Positions 1 to 11,417 of a DNA stretch of 64,000 bases are shown in pieces (the stretch's first letter is position 1; each line of letters begins with the position of its first letter). The stretch is from Paracentrotus lividus. Its lineage: Eukaryota; Echinodermata; Echinoidea; Camarodonta; Echinidae. The position numbers and the translations under genes were made by a program. The notes beneath the pieces were generated by a model that was given only the letters and a program-made list of their open reading frames with translations, was not told where the DNA came from and ran no database searches. The DNA lies in the NCBI GenBank assembly GCA_940671915.1, contig CALNVZ010001280.1:111814-175813 (forward strand). Reading direction: 5' to 3'.

Positions 1-671
1 AAAGTACCCGCATATATATGACAAATTAACGTCAAAATGCAGTACAAATTGATGAATGAAAAAACAAATTGAAAATGAGAATGAGGAATTAAAATGTTGC
101 ATGACAACTTTGAAAAAGGTTTGTCAAATTAGACCACTTTTCATGACAAATTAAAATTCGTCATGTTATGGTGCATGACAAATCTATATGACAAAATCTT
201 TGGCATGACAAATTTATTAATTTGTTAAATTAAACCACATTAATGAAAAATTTATATTTGTCAATTGACAAAGTTATCTTTTCAGTGAAAGTGAGAGGGT
301 AGGTGGGTAAGTAGGGGAGGGGTTATTGTGCAAAATATACCGAGAGCTGCGTACACATCTAGCATGTTCTAGTAGTTAAAGATGATTTTAAACCATTGAT
401 TTTATGTTAATAATTTGTTCACTCTGCAGATAACATAATATTAAAAATACAATCATAAGTATGAATACAATGAAAATAAACATGTAAACAGACTAATAGA
501 AATAAAGCTCTAGGAAGAAAAACAAAAGAATTTCCCTGCAAATAATATAATAAATATAAATATAAATACAAATATAATAAAAAATAATTAATCTGGATTT
601 ATAATAATAATAATAATAATAATAAAATGCGAGCGCAAAGCGCGAGCGAAAATTTTAAGAGCTCCATTTAA
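1..671. other. AT-rich noncoding sequence with short dispersed repeats
   Basis: There is no open frame of note. The motif ATGACAAATT or close variants recurs about ten times in 1-260 in direct orientation. A TAA microsatellite runs 600-625, followed by a degenerate copy of the GCGAGCGCGAAGCGCGAGC motif at 628-646 with its usual AAAATTTT tail. Confidence 0.6.
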
Positions 672-2061
672 GGACGTTGCACAGTTGAAACGAAGTCCAT
701 GTCATTTTCACCAAATTTTGCACAGAGTTAGTTTGGCACCTATGTATGCCAAAAATTCAAAAAATGATATAGGTTCATGTGTTTGATTTTTTGCTACGGG
801 ACTTTGAAGTTGCCATATTTGGATGGCATGTAAAATACACATAATTCAAGAAATTGGCCTCTGTTAGACCTCGCGATTGCAACAAACGAGTTATAATTGT
901 CATTACTTTGTCAAAACCGTATCAAACTTTATCAAACCTTCCCAATTTGTTACGAATTGTATATCAAAGATGGGGACATTGTTTAAACTGCACATTTGAT
1001 CTTATTTTTGAGCCAGCAGCGCCCTAATGTGGCAAAAATGGTGCGTAAAATGGCAAAAACCATATCTTAGAGGCTTGGAATCTACAAGAAAATAAAAAAA
1101 TTATAGTTTAAGGTGCACTTTTTTTTAAAACCATGACAGTCTCATTAAATTTTGCAAAGTTGTAGAGGGATTCATCATTAATATGTAGAAACTTAAAAAA
1201 AGGGGGGTCCATGTGCTCGTTTTCGAACTATCGGCGCCCGAATACTCGCAAATCGGCTTGAAAAAGTGATAAAAACGCGCCGAAAACGTCCAAAAAGCGT
1301 GAAATCCACTCTAAATTACACCTAATTCAAAATTATGCTCCCAAACATTCAAAATCCATGTCATTTTCATAAAAATTTGCAAATTGGTAGAGGAAAACAT
1401 ACTCAGTGGGTAGAAACATTAAAAAAAGGGGGTCCATGTGCTCGTTTTTAAGCTATCAGAGCCCAAATAGTTGCGAATTGGCTTGAAAACCATAAAAACG
1501 TGCCGAAAACGTCAAACAAGTCTGAGAATCCAAACTATATTACACTTGATTCAAAATCATGCTCTCGAACATTCAAAATCCATGTCAATTTCGTCAAAAT
1601 TTGCCAAGTTGTAGAGGAATATAAACTAACAGAGTAGGAACATTAAAAAATGGGGGTCCATTCGCTCGTTTTCAAAATATCGGCGCGGTAATAGTAGCGA
1701 GTCGACTTGAAAACCACCGAAACGTGCCAAAAATACTCAAAAAAATTAATGTGAAAACTTTATCTAATTTTCGACTTATTCAAAATCCTGCTCCCAAACC
1801 TTTACAATTCATTTCATATCCATCGCAATCTCTAGAATAACACGAACACGCACCAACATAAATGCTTTACATATCTCTGCAAGTAGGTAAATAATGAACA
1901 AAAAGATGGAATAAATAACATATTTATAAAGTTCATTTGTTTTAACTCTTTGAACGCTGGATCGGCCATGAGCGCTGTATATTTTTCCATTGTGACGTAG
2001 TAAATAATGCGCGCCCAGGATGCGCAGTCATGATGCGCAGAAACATAACTGTGCAACGTCC
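672..2061. mobile_element. TTAA-flanked TIR element with internal ~225 bp tandem repeats
   Basis: The ends GGACGTTGCACAGTT (672) and AACTGTGCAACGTCC (to 2061) are exact inverted repeats flanked by TTAA on each side (668-671, 2062-2065). TTAA duplication is typical of piggyBac and Kolobok superfamilies; no transposase remains, so it is non-autonomous. About 1120-1800 holds three copies of a unit of about 225 bp, recognisable by GGGTCCATGTGCTCGTTTT and its variants near 1206, 1431 and 1654. Confidence 0.75.
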
Positions 2062-2165
2062 TTAAAGAAAAACGAATGTGCAAAGCCTGTTTCAGCTTAG
2101 AAAAAAAAATACATATCACCCGTGAAAGGTGGGGGGGGGGGGATGATTATACACTGTCCGTCATA

Positions 2166-2563
2166 AGGCTGGGTTCACATAGATACGGCTCGGATATTCG
2201 GCTCGTTTTCGCGAGGGCACGCGAATACCGAAAATCGAACAAGCGAAATTCACTGGTTGAACAATGGCATTACCAAAAACCGGTTCACATACGAGGGAAC
2301 TACTCGGAATGTCGTATACCGGGTAGTTGCGTTTCGTATAGTACAGTGGGAATCGCGCAAGTTCGATTTTCGTGCCGAGTATAACCACATTCCTTTTGTT
2401 TGTACATTGCACGCATGCGTGGATCAACTTCAATAGGCCGAGTATAGTTTGGGCGAATCCGCTATGTGAACCGCCGTGACCGTATAGCGTATAGCGAATA
2501 CCGAATAGCAATTGAAAGAATACCGTATACCGAATACCGTATACTTCTATGTGAACCCAGCCT
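2166..2563. mobile_element. 398 bp MITE nested in family A copy 1
   Basis: The ends AGGCTGGGTTCACATAG and CTATGTGAACCCAGCCT are exact inverted repeats. The family A sequence CGTCATAAAGGTGG is broken between them, leaving TA on each side. The interior is rich in GAATACCG and TATAGCG motifs in both orientations. No coding capacity. Confidence 0.8.
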
Positions 2564-2702
2564 TAAGGTGGAATATATTTTTGCCGCCGTAGTGACATGA
2601 TTTGCTCCGCCTTTAATTTCTTGAATATGTTTGTCCCTGCTTTTACTTTTTGAGACCCTGGCTATAATTTGAACATTCCCCCAACGGCCCAACCCTTCAC
2701 GG

Positions 2703-3037
2703 CAAGCGCGGCGATTTCATGTCACGACTTGGGGGTGGGGGCAGAAACACCCGAAAGTGGAAAAAAAATACACTCGAAATTCGCATACTTCGCACATTAC
2801 GCAGAAACTAATGAAAATGTTTGCGAGCGCGAAGCGCGAGCCGAAAATTTTCCTTTATAATAACATTTAACATTGTATTTGACATACATTTTACCTCTTT
2901 ATTAGCTTCACAAGCTAATCACTACATAAAAATATGTTAAGCTTTAAAAATCGAGGGGGGACGATTCCCCTAGAAAAATTCGAGAGAGGGGGGGGGGACA
3001 CCCCCCGCCACGCCCCCCCCCGGGATCCGCCGCCATG
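2703..3037. mobile_element. hAT-like MITE with 8 bp target duplication
   Basis: CTTCACGG is duplicated at 2695-2702 and 3038-3045, and joining the flanks restores the family A sequence. The ends CAAGCGCGGCGATT and (inverse) CATGGCGGCGGATC resemble the CA..GGCGG termini of hAT MITEs, and 8 bp duplication is typical of hAT. It carries GCGAGCGCGAAGCGCGAGC at about 2822 followed by AAAATTTT, and G/C homopolymer tracts near 2975-3020. Confidence 0.75.
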
Positions 3038-3899
3038 CTTCACGGATTTTTTTTTTTTCCGAAAAAGTTTTGTCAACTCCCATGATGACTATTTTTGTCA
3101 TTTTTTCTCATTTTGGGGCACCTTTTTGTTTACCCGGCCGATCAAGCCCCCTTAGTCTTGCCCCAAGGAAACGCGTCTGAGGTGTACTGTTTAAAGTGGT
3201 TTTTAAGTTAAATCTGTATTTATGGGGAAAGGCTTGGGTCTCTTGTCTAGGGGAGGGGTCGAAATAAAAAGTGTGATTGGTGAAAATTCGGAATATTTTA
3301 TTCCACCTTTATGATAAAAAACAAAAGAAATAAACAACAACCTTTAACCCTTAATCATTATCATTTCCCCTAATTTTCTTTTTAGCCTTGATGACAAGGT
3401 TGTAAATGATAACTATTGATGATATTTTAAAGTGATTTATGTTTGGCTGATATTTTACAATACAATTTAGGGAAGATAGAAATTTCCAGGGTGTAAAAAT
3501 GAATAAAATCAATGTTGAACCACAATCAAAAATTTTGTTGACCCCTACCCAAGACAAATGAGTCGAGCCTGTAGCCATATCACTAGATTTAACTTAAAGA
3601 ACATTAACAACTCTACACCTCAGACGTGTTTCCTTGGGGTCGGACTGAGGGCGCCTTGGTTGGTCGCGTAAACAAAAGGGGCCCAAAAATAAGAAAAAAA
3701 TGACGAAAATGGCCATTTTCTGGGGTGGCAAACTTTTTGGGAAAAAAAAATCCCGGGAAGGCTTGAGGGAACGTCAAAGATATAGCCAGAATCCCGGGAA
3801 GTGAAAGCGGTGACCAACATATTCAAGAAATTAAAGCCGGAGCAACATAACGTCGTTGGTGTCAGAAAAAAATATTCCGCCTCTATGGCGAACAGTGTA

Positions 3900-5769
3900 C
3901 ATGCCATCCCCTCCACCTTTCGAGTTGGGGGGGGGGGGTTGCATCCCCCTACCCCCCTATTGTCTACGCCCCTGCTAAATACATAGATATTCAAAATCGG
4001 CTAATATAAATCAGTGCCTGTTACGAAAAGTGAGACAATTAATTGTTCTAAATAGACCAATTTACTTACATATTCAAATTTTTATGCATACTTTTTCCTG
4101 GCAACATAGTAACAACGTATTCAAACAACCTGTAATAAAAGAACTAAAATACATGGAATCCAGTTTACATGCGTTAGTTGTTGCCATGTCAGGCAAGCCT
4201 CTGGTAACCTTTTAGGTTGTCAAGAACAACCTTTGTTTAAAGAGTATGCAGAGCCTGATCAGTTTGTCACGGACGGACATCTTGCAAATTTTCAAAGTTT
4301 GACAGTCTGTGAAAAGTTAATTATGAGAAATATTGAACTTTTCTGTGTTTATAGTGAAAGGTACCACTGGATGTGCCAAATGATGGCAAAATTTTGTTGC
4401 CATGGATACATGCTAAAAATAAAATCCTTTAAATGTTCAATGTCACGGACGGACGAAATAGGAAATGGGTTTCCTGACTTCTCATGACTCTTTTGGCATT
4501 TCTATCTGAAATAATTGCCAATGTTAAACAAATAACATATCATACAATAGCCAAGTAAAAATTATTTTAATAAAAGTTTCAATTATTGATTGACAGCTAA
4601 AAACATTTTGTCAGGGACGGATGTTTTCAGTGTCACGGACGGACATTTGGTTGTCACGGAAGGACATCATAGGGAAACTGTTGCAGAAATCAACTTTTCC
4701 GTCAAAGAATATTAAACTTCCACGGTAATACAATTCAACAACCAATCAGAATGAAGAATTTAAAGTCAAACACGGATCCAGGGGTTCCTGGCGGTTCCAG
4801 CTCTACCCTCCCCCACTGACCCCCCTCAAAAAAAGAAAAAAAAAATGAAATGAAACGGCCCTCCCCTATCCAATGGCTGTATTTGAATAGGGATAATTCT
4901 TGGACGGACGAAGATGTTTTTTTCATTACCTACCTCCCGCATGCCCCCCCTCCCTCTCGAGCAATTCCGCTGACGTGACCTGAATATTTTTAGTGTACGT
5001 TTTTGCTTGCCATCTTTCCACGGAAATACAATTCACAACGTAATGGAATAAAGGTTTGCAAATAAAACGTGGTGGGCCAACTTACCCCCCCCCAAAAAAA
5101 AAACAACAACAACAACAACAACAATAACAACAACAGCAACAACAACAACAACAACAACAACAACAAAACGAAACGAAACGGTATATCCCTACCCAAATAT
5201 TATTTTGTAATAAGGATGACATATAAGGATAACCAGGGTGTTTTTTTTTAAAAATATATTTCACCTCTCCCCCTCCCCAAGAGCAATTTTGACCGAAGTG
5301 ATGTGAGATGATGACATTACAGGATGGTCCCAGACGGAAATGATCCCGTGATGTAAACATTTTTGCTTGCCTGGTGTATCACGCAAAACTTTGGGGTGTA
5401 CAAATATCTTAAATCTTAAAAAAATCGGGAAATCCTGGATTTGCATTTGCATACATGTAAACACAGGTTAGTTGCTGGTGAGAGTAATCAAAAGTAAAGT
5501 ACCAACATGTGATGTACATTTACACATATTAAGGTGCATGTGGCATTCGGTCTGATCCCTCCATTCAAAAAGATGGTGTAGACCTGTATTTGTGTGTTAT
5601 TATAGAGAATGTTGGTGTGCAATAGGGGGAGGGGTAATATACAAGACTTTGATCTCATGCTATCTAATTTTAATGAAATTAAGGGTTAAATTCAAGATAG
5701 TTACTAGGGGGTATTTGAAAATAATTAATTACACCCAAAACCTGTGCAGCATATTGCATATTAGTACTG
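3900..5769. other. noncoding flank with dispersed TGTCACGGACGGACA motif and microsatellite
   Basis: No supportable gene. The motif GTCACGGACGGACA recurs near 4268, 4441 and 4632, with variants near 4610, 4654 and 4902. A CAA microsatellite lies at 5101-5165. The same motif resumes at about 30918, directly after the 25 kb family B insertion, so 3.9-5.77 kb and 30.9-31.3 kb were contiguous before the insertion. Confidence 0.65.
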
Positions 5770-6113
5770 CTCTTACAAAAATATCCTGTGGTACCACACA
5801 ACGGTACCATACAAAATACCACAGGATTTTCCATTGGTATTTTGGCACAAATACCACAAAAATACCATACAGCCAAAATACCTTAGGGTTTCCTTTGGTA
5901 TTTTGGCACAAATACCACAGGATTTCCTATGGTATTTAAGCACAAATACCATACAGGAGTACCATACATCAGTACCATACAGCCAAAATACCACAGGGTT
6001 TCCTATGGTATTTTGGCACAATACCACAGGATTTCCTATGGTATTTTGGCACAAATACCACAGGATTTCCTATGGTATTTTGGCACAAATACCATACAGA
6101 AGTACCATACAGG
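5770..6113. repeat. satellite arm of family B: ~63 bp tandem units
   Basis: Repeats of a unit containing TTTGGCACAAATACCACAGG and GGATTTCCTATGGTA make up the array. Units contain short inverted repeats such as CCATAGGA and TCCTATGG. It matches the inverse of 51220-51890. Long open frames here are repeat translations. Confidence 0.85.
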
Positions 6114-6366
6114 CACGGTGTCGATTTGTTTTGGCGATTTGGGTTGGGGGGGGGGATGATCGTCGATATTTACTCTTTTCCTCAATGTGACACAAAGGAT
6201 GGTAAATGATCGCAGTGTCGAATGTTGGGGTGGGGTAATGCTTGTATACACACAGGCATATAAATATGAACAAATTCCAGTTAGTATTGTACAATGCGAG
6301 CGCGAAGCGCGAGCTGAAAATTTTCCCTGTAATAATTATAGTGACATAAATGGGGCACTTATAGTA

Positions 6367-7667
6367 CACACAAAAATGAGAACTTGCATATATGAGTGAT
6401 CACACTCAAATATCCAAGTATTTTTGACAATATAGTGACACACATCCATGAGTGCTTTCACTCAATAAAGCTACTTTGAAAACGCACCTAATCGAGTATT
6501 TTTAATTTGACAATATAGTGACACACCAAAATGAGTTTATTTAATTAACTCATTTTATTGAGTAACATAACTACTTGTTTTGAGTACATTGCACACACTA
6601 ATCTAGTGAGTAACGCTTTACATACTCAGAGAGTCAGTAAGTAAAGGTTGCACAAACTCATCAACTTGCTTGTGATGACTTTGTGCAACCTTTACTTACT
6701 GACTCTCTGAGTATATATGTAAAGCGTTACTCACTAGGTGAGTCCTATTCCTTTTTGTTTGTTTGTTTGCCTGTTTTTATAATGATATTTGGAATGTTCC
6801 GATGATATACACATCAGTGCATCAATTCACTCAAACCAATACACTGCATTACTCACTTCAGTGCATCAATTCACACAAACCAATACATTGCATTACTCAC
6901 ATCAATGCATCAAATTACTAAAACTGTGTACATGACTGACAAAGTAATGGGAAATCCATGCATGGTAATCTAGCTGTTAGTGTTATCAGACGATGTATAT
7001 CATCGGAACATTCCAAATATCATTATAAAAACAGGCAAACAAACAAACAAAAAGGAATAGGACTCACCCAAAGACAATAAGAGCATGCAGGCTCTCCGCT
7101 CTCGATCTCCGTTCCGCTACACATTACGTACGTACGCGTAGAACATACCTCGTGTGCAGTCTCGATGTCCGTACTCGTGATCCGAGTAGGCGTACCGGGC
7201 GCAACATGTAAAAGTACCGCATAGCCAGTTAAATTACTCTCAAAGACTTTCACGAGACTTGAGACGTATACGAAGACGTGTCGTAGTTTACTCATCTAGT
7301 GAATTACAGGCTATATAGAATTTCTCAGCAATTCTCACTTTACTCGATTGTTAGTGTTTTCACCCGATCATCCACCAAGCCGTACCAAGTTGAAGAGAAA
7401 CTCTCTTGCACAATTGTTTTACGCAATTGAACATGTAAAGTTACTAAGTTATACTCCAGAAAAAAAAAATTATTGAGTATATATACTCAATAATTTTTTT
7501 TCTTGAGTATCCCTTATTAACTTTACATGTTCTGGAAGAGCGGGTGTGTACTTTTAACAGAAACACAGATTCTGAAGTAAAAATACGTGATATACGAATA
7601 AAAGCACTCGCCTCCAAGAGTAGCAAACGGGTTTTACTCATGGAAACTAGTTATTGTTTTTTGTGTG
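6367..7667. mobile_element. family C TIR element, copy 1 (1.3 kb)
   Basis: The ends CACACAAAAATGAGAAC and (inverse) CACACAAAAAACAATAAC are flanked by TA on both sides. The uninterrupted array unit at about 7840-7880 shows the empty site, ACTGTAGAATAATGCG. Internally, a perfect inverted pair around CTCAGAGAGTCAGTAAGTAAAGG spans about 6600-6740, and another inverted segment spans 7440-7540. No coding capacity is recognised. Confidence 0.82.
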
Positions 7668-8266
7668 TAGAATAATACGAACGCGAAACTGGGAAGGGGC
7701 TGGTTTGTTAAAGGGGAACTATCATGATGTAATGGCTATAGATATACACACACATGCGTATCTACTAGTATATTTTATCAAATTTATAGGGCCATTATGC
7801 GAGCGCAAAGCGCGAGCTGAAAATTTTCTCAATAATATTGACGTGAAATGGGACATTTACTGTAGAATAATGCGAACGCGAAACGGGGGAAGGGGCTTTA
7901 TCTGGTATATGAAAGGGGGCCCATCAAGATGTAATGCCTATAGATATACACACATGCACATTATTATGCATATGAGTACTAGAATATGAATATCGTCGAA
8001 TTCATACGAGGGCTGTAATGCGAGCGCGAAGCGCGAGCTTAAAATTTTCTCTATAATACTGAAGTGAAACATATTATTTTGTAGCGTTATAATAATAATA
8101 ATAATAATTAAACTTACATAGCGCCTTTTCCATGGGATACAAGGCGCTGTACTGCTCCCTCAGGGAAATTAAAGATGAATGATCAGGGGTATGAAGGATA
8201 CAGATATGTTTTTAAATTAGATTTAAGGAGGTAAGTGTCTTGCTATTTCTTAAAGATGAAGGGAGC

Positions 8267-8632
8267 CTATTCCAGAGACGAGGAGCAAGTGATTGAATTA
8301 AAACCAGCCTGCTTATGGGACCTGGGAACAACAAATGTGGGAGCCGAGGCAGATCTGAGCGAATATGATGTACGTTGTGGTTGAAGGAGTGAAGAAATGT
8401 ATTGAGGAAGTGTGGATGAAATGGTTTGAAAGGTTTGAACTAGAATTCGGTATTGTATACGTTCATGAACAGGGAGCCAGTGAAGTTCGTTAAGGAGAGG
8501 GGTAGCATGTGACCATTTTGACTTCTGAAAAATTAGTTGGGCACACCTATTCTGGAGGCGTTGGAGCTTGTCAAGATTTTGTTTTGTTATACAACCAAGC
8601 AAGCAACCACCGTAATCCAGCCTGGAGAGCAC
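8267..8632 (-). pseudogene. LINE ORF2 C-terminal region
   Basis: The sequence LSRLDYGGCLLG, LDKLQRLQNRCAQLIF, TPLLNELHWLPVHERIQYRILV and LPQYISSLL, followed by SLRSASAPTFVVPRSH, is the hallmark tail of CR1/L2-type ORF2 proteins. The usual LWN.LP ending is frameshifted after about 8270. Confidence 0.85.
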
Positions 8633-8699
8633 AAGAGCTCGGACTGCATTATGACATATGTCTTCATTTAGAAAACCCCTAATACGACTTAGATTGTAA

Positions 8700-9695
8700 A
8701 TCCGCCAATTAAGGGAACGACATAAATTATTGAATTTTCAATTCACTATCAAGCACCACACCCAGATTTCTGATAGTGGGTGATAAGGCAATCTGCTCAT
8801 CCCTAATGTGAAATGTATAGTTACTAAGCCGACAATATTGATAAGCAGATGATGCAACAAAAAAATTCTGTTTTTCCTGAGTTTAGCTTCAATTTGTTAT
8901 GGACGAGCCAGGATTGTATCTCGTCAAAACACTTTGAAAGACGGAAATAAGAGCATGCGGCATCCCCAGGCCTGGTAGGATCAAAGATAGTGTACATCTG
9001 AATGTCATAAGCATATGATGCTTAATTGAGTGCTGATTCAAGATATGACCACTATTACGTATATAATACGTGAACAATTGCGGTCCGATTATAGACCCTT
9101 GCGGTATCCCAAATTTCTGCTGTTGAGAACTAGAAAAGGAACCATTGACATAAGTTCTATTTGATCTGTTACTAAGATAAGTTTGGAACCATGAGAGGAC
9201 ATCTCCTTTAAGACCAAACTCATGAGCTAACCTATATGAGAGAATTGTATGGTCAACCGTGTCAAATGCGGATGAAAGATCTAACATTAATAAGAAAGCA
9301 GCCTGTTTGTTATCGATTGCACAATGTAGGTCATTCTGTAATGAGATAAGTGCAGTCTCGGTACTATGTGCTACTCTATATTAAGCGGATTGCAGAGGAT
9401 CATGTCAGTCATTAGCATTAACAAAGTCAGATACCTGTTTAGATACAGCCTTCTCAATCAATTTCCCTAGAAAAGGGATATTAGACACTGGTCTGTAACT
9501 ACTTAATTTATCTTTATCCAGAGATGGCTTCTTTAAGACAGGTGTAACAACATGTGCCTCTGGAAACACACCAGTAGACAACGACATATTGATAATGCGT
9601 GACAAAACTGGAAGAAGAACTGGTAAGTGCTTCTTGACCAGCCAAGTTGGCGTAGGATCAATTGTACATGATTTAGATGAACATTTCATTATCAT
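8700..9695 (-). pseudogene. LINE reverse transcriptase domain, broken
   Basis: The fragments 9405-9695 and 8889-9287 carry the RT blocks DPTPTWLVK, SSYRPVSNIPFLGKLIEK, motif A LDLSSAFDTVDH, and motif B GIPQGSIIGPQLF. Motif C, normally YADD, is read in another frame as HAYD, so the catalytic pair is lost. After it come QMYTIFDP, the helix ending NKLKLN, and farther on LGVVLDSE. At least three frame breaks exist. Confidence 0.87.
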
Positions 9696-9954
9696 ACACT
9701 TTACATCATTTTCAGAAACAGGATTAAAATGAGAAAAGAAGACATTAGATGCACATTAAAAATAAGTATAGTGTTCCTCAGATTCAGTTTGATTGACCCT
9801 CTCCATTTCCCCCTTGAATGTGAAGGACCTTGTCAACAAAGTAGCTTGAAAATTCTTCAGCCAGTTTCGACGGGTCCTCGACCATAGGGAGCGTATTCTT
9901 TTTAACATTAAGTAATTCATTGACAGTTTGGAACATGTCACTAGTGTTACTAGA

Positions 9955-10377
9955 TTATAGTTTAGCACTGTAGTATTTCTTCGCAGCAGCAGCAGCAACA
10001 ACTTCACACACATTTCGTTGGCAATCCAAATATCTAACGCGATCTTCATCCAACTGTGTCTTCCGCCAGCGTCGTTCAGCTCTACGTCGACCACGTCGAG
10101 CCTCAATGACGTCATCATTATACCAGCAGGGATTGATGCGTATCGACCGCTTCCTTTGGGTGGCAGGAGCATGGGCATCAATGACCTCTCGGCAAGCAGA
10201 ATTATAACGTATAACTAGATCATTAACATCATTCACGTCAGTACATTGCATGATAAAGGTCATCCTGTTTGTGAGATCATGAGAGAATTTCTCATGATCT
10301 ATCGATTTAAACTTCCGTAGTGTGAACACATCTTTAGAATGAACTGATCTATCCAGATTCAAATCAAAATATATCAT
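9955..10377 (-). pseudogene. LINE ORF2 linker between endonuclease and reverse transcriptase
   Basis: The fragment contains PW-like NPCWYNDDVIEARRGRRRAERRWR and VIDAHAPATQRKR, the typical segment after the endonuclease in CR1/L2/Jockey-group elements, including the APxxxR motif and the arginine-rich helix. It is joined by frameshift to the fragments on both sides. Confidence 0.82.
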
Positions 10378-11417
10378 CGAGTGATCCGAATGAAGAATAT
10401 GACCGTGAAACAGGATTCAATGACGGAGTCACTTTCCTTGACAATGACAAGATGAAGGGTATGACCTAATCGATGGGTAGCTCCACGAACCAGCTGCTTG
10501 TAGTTTAATGAAGTGAGCAAGGAGTTGAAATTTCTCACTTCTGGTTTACTAGGACAGTCAGTATGGAGGTTAAAATCCCCTAAAACAACCAGTCTTTGAG
10601 GCAGAAGATCAAGACACTCTAGAGTTTCTTCAAACTCATCGTGGAATGCTGAGGATGTCTCTGCAGCAGATGGAGGCCTGTAAACCACAAGGAAGTTAAC
10701 TTGTGGGTTGGAAAAGAGAGCAAACTCAAACAAACTTGAATCAGGAACAACATCAATTTGGTGTTTAAGTTTCAAACTGCTTCGGAAGATGGCAGCAATC
10801 CCCCCACCACGGATATCACCTTTACGTGGTACACTAAGAACAGAGAATCCAGGAGGACATATCTCACCAAGAATAACACCATCATCCTCCTTGAGCCAGG
10901 TCTCAGTGATGAAGGCAATGTCAATGTTGTTGTCAAGTATAAGATCACATATCAAGTGGGTCATGTTGCAGATTGACCGGGCGTTCCATAAGCACGCTTT
11001 GAGTGGTGCATGCTTATAACTATGATCATCTTGAATTATCACAGGATTAGATAGAGAGACTCCCTCTTTCCTCTTCCTCCTACCACCTCTAGTGCCTCGA
11101 TGTGTAGGTAGTTTCCTACATATTCCAAGTTGTTGTATATGAGCCCATACATCAGGGGATAGCTTCAAATCACAGTTCAATTCAAGAAGTTCAATTCTTG
11201 AAAGTCCCATTGTGTTGCTATTCACAGAGCCAGAAAGATGAGTAGATTCACAAGACAATGTTTCAAAAAGGAACCAGATTATCAGGGCCAGACACAAAAG
11301 AAAAGCTCTGACATAAGTCCAGAGCTTAACTACAGTGAACTTTGCATTGAACTTGTGTACTGTATGGCAGCCATAAGGAATCATGCAAACCAAGTAGAGT
11401 TGAATCCAAAAAATCAA
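10374..11417 (-). pseudogene. LINE ORF2 N-terminal part: apurinic-like endonuclease, frameshifted
   Basis: The frame of 347 residues contains a basic run RGTRGGRRKRK, then from about residue 140 the endonuclease fold: CLWNARSI (first catalytic Asn), FITETWL (catalytic Glu), RGGGIAAIF, VVYRPP and LVVLGDFNLH (catalytic Asp/Asn). The normally conserved GHTLDLVI reads GHTLHLVI, losing an Asp. The terminal SDH motif is intact but in another frame near 10395-10385, so a frameshift separates this fragment from the next. In a live element it would nick target DNA. Confidence 0.88.

Larger units (their letters stand above)
2152..3897. mobile_element. family A foldback element, copy 1, with two nested insertions
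   Basis: The ends CACTGTCCGTCAT and ATGGCGAACAGTG are flanked by TA (2150-2151, 3898-3899). The element is a near-palindrome: its two halves repeat each other in inverse orientation over about 450 bp, as in copies at 20665, 39297 and 43649. A TA duplication fits the Tc1/mariner group. It is interrupted by insertions at 2166-2563 and 2703-3037. Confidence 0.8.
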
